Under the pieces are notes generated by a model. That model did not search any database. It was given only the letters and a program-made list of their open reading frames with translations, and was not told where the DNA came from. The position numbers and the translations under genes were made by a program. This document shows positions 1 to 6,881 of a stretch of 19,337 nucleotides of DNA, one piece after another. The stretch's first letter is position 1, and each line of letters begins with the position of its first letter. The stretch covers positions 1-19,337 of the forward strand of contig JBFKMV010000089.1 of the NCBI GenBank assembly GCA_041629655.1, in the 5' to 3' direction. This DNA comes from JBFKMV01 sp041629655 (GTDB taxonomy: Bacteria > Acidobacteriota > Polarisedimenticolia > Polarisedimenticolales > Polarisedimenticolaceae).

Positions 1-1369
1 CCACCAGCGACAGCACCTGATTGCAGAAGCCGCGCATCGACTTGTAGCGGTCGGCGGCGGGCAGCACGACCACGGCCGCGAGCAGGTACAGGCACAGCAC
101 CATCGAGAAGAACGCGGACGGAACCGCGACCGCGGCGCGCAGCGGCCGCGCCAGGCCGGCCGCGCAGGCCAGGGCGCCGGCCGTGAGCAGCAGCACCACG
201 GCGCCGAGCGCGGTCGCGGCCTCGGGGTAACGTTCGACCAGGCCGCCGCGGAAGAACCACCCCGCGCCGGCCAGCGCCAGGGCGATCGCGGTCATCATCC
301 CGAGCGCGATCCGGCGCCGCGGCGCGGGGAGCCCGCCGCCGATCAGGCGGGCCGCGACCGCGCCGGCCAGGATCGCCACCGCCGGGGCGAGGGGCAGGAT
401 GTAGGCGCTGCGCTTGCTGGCCGAGAGCGTGAAGAACAGCAGCACCCCGAAGATCCACGACCAGGCCAGACGGCCGAGCCGTCGTGTCTCCTCCGACCGT
501 CCCGGCAGCGCGACGGCCAGCGGCACGAACCAGGCCCAGGGCGCCATGTCGATCCAGAAGTACTCGAGGTAGTACCACCACGGCGCGGCGTGGTCCCAGG
601 CCTCGACGTAGCGGGTCACGTTCTGCCGGACCAGCACCTCGGCCAGCACGGCGGTCTCGCCCCGGGCCCACAGGATCAGGTACCACGGCGCGCCGGCCAG
701 CAGGCAGGACGCGGCGCCCGCCGCGACGGGAGCGGCGAGCAGCGACCGCAGGCGCCCGGTGGAGGCGAGGTACGGCAACAGCACCGCCGCGGGAAGCACC
801 AGCGCAACGGGTCCCTTGGCGGCGAAGCCCAGCCCCGCCGCCAGCCCGGCGAGCGTCCAGCCGGTCCAGGCCGGACGGCCGTGGTCCAGCACCCGGGTGA
901 TCGCGAGCACCGCGGCCAGCGTCGAGACCGTGACCAGCGAGTCCATCTGGACCGAGCGCGCTCCCCACCAGACCATGAAGGTCGTCGCGTAGAGCAGCGC
1001 CGTCACGCGGGCCACGGCCCGCCCGACGTACGGGTAGACCAGCAGGTAGACCAGCAGCACGCCGGCGATCCCCGAGCACGCCAGCGGCAGGCGCAAGGTC
1101 AGCTCGTCGACGCCCCCGAACAGGCGGGCCGCCGTCAGCGCCATCCAGTAGTACAGGATCGGCTTCTCGGCGAACACCCGGCCGCCGACCGTCGGCAGCG
1201 CCCAGTCCCCGCTAGCGGCCATCTCGGCGACGGCCTGGCCGTAGGTCGGCTCGTTGGGGTTCCAGAGGTCCCGGGCCCCGAGCGACACGCAGAACAGCAC
1301 CGCGGCGAACAGCGCCAGCAGCGCCAGGTCCGCGCGCAGCTCCGAGCGGGCGGGAACCGCAAGCGTCAT
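1..1369 (-). CDS. ArnT/PMT-type membrane glycosyltransferase (GT-C fold), C-terminus beyond left edge
   Basis: Reading from the ATG at 1369 the frame stays open for 456 codons to the left edge, so the 3' end is missing. The protein is a multi-pass membrane protein: the first hydrophobic helix (about residues 14-32) is followed by RDLWNPNEPTYG (33-44) and then VFAEKPILYYWM. This is the first extracytoplasmic loop typical of the GT39/GT83 families, which move a sugar from a polyprenyl-phosphate donor onto lipid A or protein. Many alternating hydrophobic helices follow, with YVEAWDHAAPWWYY in a later loop. The acidic pair usually written D-E in that loop is Asn39-Glu40 here. It lies 40 nt downstream of the DUF4412-like gene on the same strand and is probably co-transcribed with it and the ABC exporter, which would fit envelope glycan or lipid work. 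The acceptor cannot be told. No clear Shine-Dalgarno precedes the ATG. Confidence 0.85.
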   Translation of the reverse strand, partial: MTLAVPARSELRADLALLALFAAVLFCVSLGARDLWNPNEPTYGQAVAEMAASGDWALPTVGGRVFAEKPILYYWMALTAARLFGGVDELTLRLPLACSGIAGVLLVYLLVYPYVGRAVARVTALLYATTFMVWWGARSVQMDSLVTVSTLAAVLAITRVLDHGRPAWTGWTLAGLAAGLGFAAKGPVALVLPAAVLLPYLASTGRLRSLLAAPVAAGAASCLLAGAPWYLILWARGETAVLAEVLVRQNVTRYVEAWDHAAPWWYYLEYFWIDMAPWAWFVPLAVALPGRSEETRRLGRLAWSWIFGVLLFFTLSASKRSAYILPLAPAVAILAGAVAARLIGGGLPAPRRRIALGMMTAIALALAGAGWFFRGGLVERYPEAATALGAVVLLLTAGALACAAGLARPLRAAVAVPSAFFSMVLCLYLLAAVVVLPAADRYKSMRGFCNQVLSLV

Positions 1370-1409
1370 GGTCGAGCGGGCGGGCCGGCAGCCGGACCGC
1401 CGGCGGCCG

Positions 1410-2165
1410 TCACCTCGCGCCGCCTCCCGGTCCCATCGGCATCAGGCCCTCGATCTTCTCGAAGCCCGCCGGAACCGTGCAGACGGTCTTGTCCATGGGT
1501 TTCGTCGCCGTCAGCGTGACCTCGGTCGAGGAGTTGATCGTCATCCCCATCATGCTCATCTCGACCGTCTGCTTGACCGGATAACCCTCGAAGGAGGCGA
1601 GCTTCTCGGTGGCGTCGCCGAACATCGCGTTGGTCTGCATCATGTCCGCCAGCTCGGCCCACACCTGCTGGTCGATCCCGACGTCCTTGCTGAACCAGAC
1701 GTTGATCGTCATCGGCATCGGGCCGCCGATCTCGACCACCACCTCGTAGGCCTGCCAGCTTCCGATCTTGGCGGTGTTGCCGGTCTTGCTCGTGGTGACC
1801 TTGACCTCGCCGCCCTGACCCATCTGCTTGAGCATCTCGAGGCCCATCGAGGCCATCCCCTGGAGCTGCTCTTTGGTCATCTCGGCGTACTTCTTCTTCT
1901 GGGTCTGGATCACGAGCAGGTTGCCGGTAGCCTTGTCGAACACGGTCACGATGCCGTTGGCCTCGTCCTGGATGCAGTACGCGCCCTCGCCGATCCAGAT
2001 CTTCTGTGTGGACTCGGTCGGGGGCTGCCCCATCACGCCCGCCGTCTTGACCACCTGCTCGAGGTAGTTGGATCCCGCCTGGGCCGTGGCGACGGCCGCG
2101 ACCAGGCACACCGCGCCGACCAGCAGCGTGCGACGACGGCTCGACCTTCCCGATTGAGCGAACAT
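1410..2165 (-). CDS. Secreted, methionine-rich DUF4412-like protein
   Basis: 251 residues. The ATG at 2165 is chosen because GGGGAGG lies about 8 nt upstream and because it begins a signal peptide: SSRRRT followed by a hydrophobic stretch (LLVGAVCLVAAVATAQA), with likely cleavage after AQA near residue 30. The mature part is soluble and beta-rich in appearance, with segments such as VTVFDKATGNLLVIQTQKKK and a C-terminal TVPAGFEKIEG, resembling DUF4412-type periplasmic proteins of unknown function. I count 19 methionines (about 7.5%), many clustered (QGMASMGLEMLKQMG; EMSMMGMTI), and it is richer in Lys than its neighbours. It sits between the ABC exporter (70 nt upstream) and the glycosyltransferase (40 nt downstream). 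The family assignment is from memory of sequence style and is moderate; the secreted location is well supported. Confidence 0.75.
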   Translation of the reverse strand: MFAQSGRSSRRRTLLVGAVCLVAAVATAQAGSNYLEQVVKTAGVMGQPPTESTQKIWIGEGAYCIQDEANGIVTVFDKATGNLLVIQTQKKKYAEMTKEQLQGMASMGLEMLKQMGQGGEVKVTTSKTGNTAKIGSWQAYEVVVEIGGPMPMTINVWFSKDVGIDQQVWAELADMMQTNAMFGDATEKLASFEGYPVKQTVEMSMMGMTINSSTEVTLTATKPMDKTVCTVPAGFEKIEGLMPMGPGGGAR

Positions 2166-2235
2166 GTTCGGTACCTCCCCGTCGGCCCCCTCGCCGAGTG
2201 CAAGGATCGTATCACCTTCGCGTGCCTGCCGCGGG

Positions 2236-4044
2236 TCAGCCGACCGGCTCCTGGAATTGCAGCTCGTGCAGCCGGGCGTACACGCCGCCGCGCTCCAGCA
2301 GCTCGGCGTGGGCACCCTGCTCGACGATCCTCCCGTCCGCGAGCACCACGATGCGGTCGGCGCGGCGGATCGTGCCCAGCCGATGCGCGATCACGATCGA
2401 CGTCCGGCCCCGGATCAGCACGTCCAGCGCCTGCCGGACGCGGTCCTCGGATTCGGCGTCGAGCGCCGAGGTGGCCTCGTCGAGGATCAGGATCGGCGCG
2501 TCCTTCAACAGCGCCCGGGCGATCGCGATCCGTTGCCGCTGCCCGGCCGAGAGCCGCGTGCCGCGCTCGCCGAGCAACGTGTCGTACCCCTGGGGCAGCT
2601 GCCGCACGAACTCGTCCGCCTGCGCCGCGCGCGCCACCTCCACGATCCGCGCCAGCGGCTCCTGCTCGCGGCCGTAGGCGATGTTGTTGCGCACCGAGTC
2701 GTCAAACAGCAGCGTCTCCTGGGTCACGAGGCCGATCTGGCCGCGCAACGAGGCCAGCGTCACGTCGCGGACGTCCACGCCGTCGATCCGGATGCGTCCC
2801 GTCGAGGGGTCGTGAAAACGCGCCAGCAGGTGCGCCAGCGTCGACTTCCCCGAGCCCGACCGGCCGACCAGCGCCACGACCTCGCCGCGCCGCACCCGCA
2901 GGTCGATCCCGTCCAGCACGTCGTCGTCCCCGTAGGAGAAACCGACTCCTTCGAAGACGATCTCGTCGCGAAACGGCGCCAGCGGCCGCGCCCCGGGACG
3001 ATCGCGGATCTCGCGCTCGCGGTCGAGCATCGCGAACACGCGGTCGGCAGCGGCGAGGGCCTGCTGGAACTCGACGTACAGCGCGTTGAGGCGCCGCAGC
3101 GACATGAACAGCAGCCCCAGCCCGGTCAGCACGACCATCAAGTCGCCGCGGTCGAGCTGCCCGGAGGCGATCCGCAGCCCGGCCAGGCCGAACAGCGCGG
3201 CGCCGACGATCGCGCCGGCCAGCTCCATCAACGCCGGCGACAGCGCGGCGGCCCGCCCCGCCTTGAGGTCCTGCCGCAGCATCCGGTCGAGGGCGGCGCG
3301 GAAGCGGCCGATCTCGAACCGCTCCATCCCGAACCCCTGGACCACCCGCACGCCGGTGATCGACTCGTGCAGCAGGCCGGCCAGCTCGCCCATCCGCTCC
3401 TGCGAGCGCGTGGAGGCGCGGCGCAGCCGCCGGCCGAGGCGCACCATCGGGTAGCCGAGCAGCGGTAACGCCACCAGCGCCACCAGCGACATCGACCAGT
3501 CGTGGATCAAGACCACCACGACCAGGAACGGCACCATCACCGCCACCCGCACCAGGTCGGCCAGCACGCGGGTGCTGATCCGCTGCAGCCGCTGCACGTC
3601 GTTGAGGATCCGCGAGAGGATCGTGCCGGTGGGGTGGGCCTGGAAGAACGCCAGCGACTGGTGCGCCACGGCCTCGTAGAGCTCCGCGCGCAGGTCGCGG
3701 ATCACGCGCGCGCCGGTGCGCGTGGCCAGGTACTCGCCGAAGTACAGCAGCACGGCCCGGACGAAGAACACCCCGACCAGCAGCAGCGGCACCTGGACGA
3801 AAGCCTGCGGTCCGGCCCAGGCGGTCAAGGCGTCGAGCGGCAGCAGCCCGCGCGCGGTCTCCAGGATGTCGGGTCCGGAAGCGGCCGCCGCGCCGGCGGG
3901 CAGCAGCACGCGGTTGACCAGCGGCTTGACCGTGGCGACGACGGCGGACATCGCCGCCCCGGCCACCGCCAGCATGGCCACCGAGGCCAGCATCGCCGCG
4001 GTGTAGGGGCGGAGGTAGCCGAGCAGCCGCGCCAACGAGCCCAT
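2236..4044 (-). CDS. MsbA-like ABC exporter (fused membrane and ATPase domains)
   Basis: 602 residues, the usual size for a half-transporter that works as a homodimer in the inner membrane. The N-terminal ~320 residues hold the six-helix exporter domain, including the intracellular-loop motif TGTILSRILNDVQRLQ. The ATPase domain shows Walker A GRSGSGKST (about 393-401), Q-loop LVTQETLLF, signature LSAGQ (about 497), Walker B ILILDEAT (about 516) and switch His in IAHRLGTI (about 549), so it should be active. The family includes lipid A flippase MsbA and multidrug or lipid exporters; the neighbouring ArnT-like glycosyltransferase and periplasmic protein favour an envelope lipid substrate, but this is inference. 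The start ATG has no Shine-Dalgarno; a TAGCAT box sits exactly 6 nt before it, suggesting a leaderless mRNA. Confidence 0.9.
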   Translation of the reverse strand: MGSLARLLGYLRPYTAAMLASVAMLAVAGAAMSAVVATVKPLVNRVLLPAGAAAASGPDILETARGLLPLDALTAWAGPQAFVQVPLLLVGVFFVRAVLLYFGEYLATRTGARVIRDLRAELYEAVAHQSLAFFQAHPTGTILSRILNDVQRLQRISTRVLADLVRVAVMVPFLVVVVLIHDWSMSLVALVALPLLGYPMVRLGRRLRRASTRSQERMGELAGLLHESITGVRVVQGFGMERFEIGRFRAALDRMLRQDLKAGRAAALSPALMELAGAIVGAALFGLAGLRIASGQLDRGDLMVVLTGLGLLFMSLRRLNALYVEFQQALAAADRVFAMLDREREIRDRPGARPLAPFRDEIVFEGVGFSYGDDDVLDGIDLRVRRGEVVALVGRSGSGKSTLAHLLARFHDPSTGRIRIDGVDVRDVTLASLRGQIGLVTQETLLFDDSVRNNIAYGREQEPLARIVEVARAAQADEFVRQLPQGYDTLLGERGTRLSAGQRQRIAIARALLKDAPILILDEATSALDAESEDRVRQALDVLIRGRTSIVIAHRLGTIRRADRIVVLADGRIVEQGAHAELLERGGVYARLHELQFQEPVG

Positions 4045-4050
4045 GCCGCG

Positions 4051-4056
4051 ATGCTA
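4051..4056 (-). promoter_or_regulatory. Candidate -10 box of the ABC exporter gene (leaderless type)
   Basis: TAGCAT on the minus strand, 6 nt before the ATG at 4044, would place the transcript start at or next to the A of the ATG. No recognisable -35 is present, because the upstream DNA is the hairpin at 4063-4093. The same spacing is seen before rnhB and the FabF-like gene. Confidence 0.4.
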
Positions 4057-4062
4057 GAACAG

Positions 4063-4093
4063 GCGCCGGGGACGGATCCAGCGTCCCCGGCGC
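4063..4093 (-). terminator. Terminator-like hairpin after the YceI gene
   Basis: Perfect 12-bp inverted repeat GCGCCGGGGACG / CGTCCCCGGCGC with a 7-nt loop (4075-4081), starting 8 nt after the YceI stop codon. It has no good T-run on the minus strand (CTGTTCTAG follows), so it is either a weak or non-canonical intrinsic terminator or a 3'-end stabiliser. It separates the YceI transcript from the ABC exporter. Confidence 0.65.
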
Positions 4094-4101
4094 GGGATCG
4101 G

Positions 4102-4740
4102 CTAGGCGGCGCTCTCGGGGGCCGCCGACAGGTCGAGCTTGACCACGACCTCGTCGCGGATCAGATCGTCGGGCTTGCCCGGGTACTCGATGCCGAAGTC
4201 GAAGCGCTGGATCACGAACTCGGCGCTGGCCTGGACGCCGCCCTCGGCGACCGTGATCGTGGCCGGGAAGGTCACGTTCTTGGTCACGCCGCGCAGCGAC
4301 AGGTCGCCGGAGATCATGAAGTTGTCACCTTCCTGCATGATCCCCGTCGAGACGAACTTCGCGCTGGGGAAGTTCTCGACCTCGAAGAAATCGGGGCTCT
4401 TGAGGTGCCCGGTCAGCCGGTCGTTGTCGGTCCACATCGAGGTGGTGTCGATCGTCACCTCGACCCGCGACTTGCTCGGATCGCCGCCGACCAGCACGAT
4501 CTCGCCGTCGAACTCGTTGAAGCCGCCGGTGTGGCTGCCGGTGACCTTCGAGCCCACGAAGCCGATCGTGGACTCGTCGGTGATCACGAACCGCGTGCCC
4601 TCGGCCTGCATCCCGCCGCTGGTGCCCGCCTGTTCCTTGACCTCGGCCTCGGGTTTGCCCGTGGCCGGGTTTTCGCAACCGGTCAAGCCGGCCAGCGCCA
4701 GCGCCGCCAGCATCGTTACCCACAAAATCCTTCGCGTCAT
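4102..4740 (-). CDS. YceI-family lipoprotein
   Basis: 212 residues. The ATG at 4740 is chosen over an in-frame ATG 36 nt upstream because AGGAGG lies 10 nt before it and it gives a proper lipoprotein signal: two arginines, hydrophobic core, then lipobox LTGC with Cys22 as the lipidated residue. After a short linker the YceI domain (about 45-208) runs from TRFVITDESTIGFVGSK, through the typical DRLTGHLKSPDFFEVENFP and LRGVTKNVTFP, to the C-terminal FDFGIEYPGK. YceI proteins form a lipocalin-like beta-barrel that binds polyprenyl or other long lipids such as isoprenoid quinones in the periplasm. An own promoter (4783-4811) and the hairpin at 4063-4093 suggest a single-gene transcript. The ligand is unknown. 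Confidence 0.92.
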   Translation of the reverse strand: MTRRILWVTMLAALALAGLTGCENPATGKPEAEVKEQAGTSGGMQAEGTRFVITDESTIGFVGSKVTGSHTGGFNEFDGEIVLVGGDPSKSRVEVTIDTTSMWTDNDRLTGHLKSPDFFEVENFPSAKFVSTGIMQEGDNFMISGDLSLRGVTKNVTFPATITVAEGGVQASAEFVIQRFDFGIEYPGKPDDLIRDEVVVKLDLSAAPESAA

Positions 4741-4782
4741 ATCCGTGTTTCCTCCTGAATTCACTGGGTGCAACAACCGCGG

Positions 4783-4811
4783 AGTCTAGGACATGGCAGG
4801 CGGCCCCGCAA
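4783..4811 (-). promoter_or_regulatory. Candidate promoter of the YceI gene
   Basis: Minus strand: TTGCGG (4806-4811), 17-nt spacer, TAGACT (4783-4788). This predicts a start near 4776 and a leader of about 36 nt carrying the AGGAGG ribosome site. The -35 box lies mostly in the loop of the hairpin that follows the dehydratase gene. It is assigned by eye only. Confidence 0.45.
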
Positions 4812-4821
4812 ACCGGGCCGC
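4800..4821 (-). terminator. Hairpin directly after the first dehydratase gene
   Basis: GCGGCCC (4800-4806) pairs with GGGCCGC (4815-4821) around an 8-nt loop, beginning 1 nt after the stop codon at 4823. The position fits a terminator of the reductase/dehydratase pair, but no T-run follows. Confidence 0.45.
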
Positions 4822-4822
4822 G

Positions 4823-5785
4823 CTAAGGCACCCCGCCGGCCAGGATCGTGGACAGCGCGGCGGCGTCGATGTTGCCGCCCGAGACCACGGCGACCACCTT
4901 GCCGGACCCCGCCCCGCCCGCGAGCGCCGCGGCGACGCCGGCCGCCCCGGCCCCCTCGGCGATCACGCGATTCCGCAGCGCCAGCAGGCGCACCGCGTCG
5001 GCGATCTGCGGAAGCGTCGAGACGCACGCCCCGTCGAGCAGCCGCCGGGCCAGCGGCCACATCTCCTCCAGCACGGCCTTGCCGCCGATCCCGTCGACGA
5101 AGGTTCGCCGGACCTCGACGGTCTCGGGCTTGCCGGCCGCCAGCGACGCCGCCAGCGGCGCACCGGCGTCCACCTCGGCGGCGAGCACCCGCACGCCGGG
5201 CGACAGCGCCTTGACCGCCGAGGCGATCCCGCAGCTCAGCCCGCCGCCGCCGTAGGGCACCACGATCGCTTCCACGTCGGGCAGGTCCTCCAGGATCTCG
5301 AGCCCGATCGTGCCGTTGCCGGCGATGACCCGCGGATCCGACACCGGGTGGATGAACTCGCCGTCGAGCCCCGGATAGCGGTGCTCGACCAGCACGCGCC
5401 ACCACTCGTCGAACGGGATCGGGATCGACCGGGCCCCCAGGCGCTCGATCGCCTCGAGCTTGGTCCGTGGCGCGGCGTCGGGCACCACCACGTGGCACGG
5501 CACGCCGAGCCGCCGCGCGTTCCAGGCCACGCCCTGGGCCATGTTCCCGGCACTGGCCGTGTAGACGCCGCGCGCCAGCGCCTCGCGTCCGGCCAGCGCC
5601 ATCGCGTTGCCCGCTCCGCGGACCTTGAACGAGCCGATCGGCTGCAGGTTCTCGAGCTTGAGCCAGATCTCCGCCGGGGCGTCCTCGACGTTCAACCGGA
5701 TCAGCGGCGTGCGCAGCGCCGAGTCCCGGATCCGCTCGCGCGCGGCCCGGATCTCGTCGAGCGGGATCTCCCCGATCGGCTTCAC
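4823..5785 (-). CDS. Threonine/serine dehydratase-family PLP enzyme (first copy)
   Basis: 320 residues, fold-type II PLP enzyme without an ACT regulatory domain, like catabolic rather than biosynthetic threonine dehydratases. The Schiff-base lysine is Lys54 in PIGSFKVRGA, the substrate loop is SAGNM (78-82), and the phosphate-binding glycine loop is PYGGGG. In the common SxGNH loop the His is Met82 here. The start is GTG 5785, whose GTGA overlaps the TGA stop of the upstream reductase gene (5782-5785), so translation is probably coupled. The reaction should be elimination or dehydration of a small hydroxy-amino acid. The partnership with an ornithine-cyclodeaminase-family enzyme recalls EutB (ectoine breakdown) and BhcB (beta-hydroxyaspartate dehydratase), but the substrate cannot be read from sequence alone. 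Confidence 0.85.
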   Translation of the reverse strand: MKPIGEIPLDEIRAARERIRDSALRTPLIRLNVEDAPAEIWLKLENLQPIGSFKVRGAGNAMALAGREALARGVYTASAGNMAQGVAWNARRLGVPCHVVVPDAAPRTKLEAIERLGARSIPIPFDEWWRVLVEHRYPGLDGEFIHPVSDPRVIAGNGTIGLEILEDLPDVEAIVVPYGGGGLSCGIASAVKALSPGVRVLAAEVDAGAPLAASLAAGKPETVEVRRTFVDGIGGKAVLEEMWPLARRLLDGACVSTLPQIADAVRLLALRNRVIAEGAGAAGVAAALAGGAGSGKVVAVVSGGNIDAAALSTILAGGVP

Positions 5786-6780
5786 GAATCGGACCCGGCC
5801 AGGTCGACCGTTGCGCCCCGCCCCTGCTCCAACGCCAGCGCGTAGACGTGGTGCGCGGCGGCGAGGTCCTCGACCGCGAGACCGAGCGACTTGAACAGCG
5901 TGATCTCGTCGTCGCTCCGCCGCCCGGCCACGCGACCGAGCAGCAGCTCGCCGATCTCCCCGCGGATGTGGTCGTCCCCGATCGCGCCCTCGCGCCTGGG
6001 GAACAGGAAGTCCCCCGCCTCGTTGAGCGTCGACTCGCGCCGGTCCACGAACAGCCGCGAGCGCACGACGGCCTCGGTGTCCAGCTCGCGCGCGCTCGCG
6101 ATGCTCGAGCCGACCGCGTTGACATGGCAGCCCGGTGCGAGCCACGCGCCGTGCAGCACGGGCTGCGACGCCGAGGTCGTGGTGCAGACCACATCGGCAC
6201 CGGCCACCGCCTCCTTCGCCGAACCCGCCGCCTCCACCGCGATCCCGTGCCGCGCCGACTCGCGCTCGGCGAACGCCTCGCGGTTGCGCGCGGTGGGGCT
6301 CCAGACGCGCGCCCGGCGGATCCCGCGCACGGCGAGCATCGCGGCCAGGTGCGTCCGCGCCTGGACCCCCGAGCCCAGGAGCGCCAGCTCCCGGGCGTCC
6401 TCCTGCGCCAGCAGCCGCGTCGCCACCCCGCTCACCGCCGCCGTGCGGATCGCCGTGATCTCGCTGGCCTCGACCAGCGCCAGCGGCCGGCCGTGCTCGG
6501 GCTCGAACAGCAGCACGAACCCCTGGTGCGAGTCGTACGGCGTGCCGTGGTTGCCCGGGAACACCGAGACGCACTTGAGCCCGAAGGTCGCCGGCTCGGC
6601 GAGCGCGCCCGGCATCAGCCCCAGGATCCCGCGGCCGCCCGGCAGCCGGATCGCCTGGCGCAGCGGGTTGAGCGCCCGGTCCTCCGCCAGCGCGCGCAGC
6701 ACGCCCGCCATCAGGTCGATACAAGCCCGCATCGGCAGCAGGCGCCGGACCTCGGAGGCGTCGATGACGAGGACTCGCAT
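5782..6780 (-). CDS. Ornithine cyclodeaminase / mu-crystallin family NAD(P)-dependent enzyme
   Basis: 332 residues, the normal family length. Visible features are the substrate-side Lys69 in GLKCVSVFPGN, Arg112 in AIRTAA, the dinucleotide motif GSGVQA (136-141), NAVGSS..ARELD (about 221-234), and the C-terminal LFKSLGLAVEDLAAA typical of the family. From memory of the family alignment, the Asp that true ornithine cyclodeaminases carry (Asp228 in the Pseudomonas enzyme) is replaced by Ser here. That argues for a ketimine/imine reductase or alanine-dehydrogenase-like activity rather than proline formation. It is the first gene of a two-gene unit with the overlapping dehydratase. TTGACG-17-GATACT lies just upstream, leaving a very short leader, and no Shine-Dalgarno is seen. 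Candidate roles include EutC-like or BhcD (iminosuccinate reductase)-like. Confidence 0.88.
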   Translation of the reverse strand: MRVLVIDASEVRRLLPMRACIDLMAGVLRALAEDRALNPLRQAIRLPGGRGILGLMPGALAEPATFGLKCVSVFPGNHGTPYDSHQGFVLLFEPEHGRPLALVEASEITAIRTAAVSGVATRLLAQEDARELALLGSGVQARTHLAAMLAVRGIRRARVWSPTARNREAFAERESARHGIAVEAAGSAKEAVAGADVVCTTTSASQPVLHGAWLAPGCHVNAVGSSIASARELDTEAVVRSRLFVDRRESTLNEAGDFLFPRREGAIGDDHIRGEIGELLLGRVAGRRSDDEITLFKSLGLAVEDLAAAHHVYALALEQGRGATVDLAGSDS

Positions 6781-6792
6781 CGGGTGCCGGGG

Positions 6793-6821
6793 AGTATCCC
6801 GCGGCGGTCGCGGCCCGTCAA
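6793..6821 (-). promoter_or_regulatory. Promoter of the reductase/dehydratase pair
   Basis: Minus strand: TTGACG (6816-6821, 5 of 6 to consensus), 17-nt spacer, GATACT (6793-6798, 4 of 6). The predicted start lies about 6 nt before the ATG at 6780, so the leader would be almost absent. Confidence 0.6.
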
Positions 6822-6851
6822 CGATCGCTCGCCTCGCGCGCGCTTGCGCGA

Positions 6852-6857
6852 TATACT
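6852..6857 (+). promoter_or_regulatory. Candidate -10 box of the 89-residue protein gene
   Basis: TATACT (5 of 6 to consensus) lies 24 nt before the ATG at 6882, with GGAG at 6872-6875 as a likely ribosome site. No good -35 is found at 16-18 nt. The 101-nt gap therefore holds two divergent starts. Confidence 0.45.
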
Positions 6858-6881
6858 GCCCGCCTCGGCACGGAGTGCACC

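Noticed and set aside
1254..3468. Long plus-strand open frames of 434 and 611 codons
   Set aside because: They are antisense to the ABC exporter and its neighbours, which show all expected motifs; the plus-strand products are His/Arg/Gly-rich with no recognisable domain.
4823..6780. Assignment of the pair as EutB/EutC ectoine-degrading enzymes or as a complete beta-hydroxyaspartate cycle
   Set aside because: Family membership fits, but no ectoine hydrolase, aminotransferase or aldolase partner is in the window, so only the resemblance is reported.
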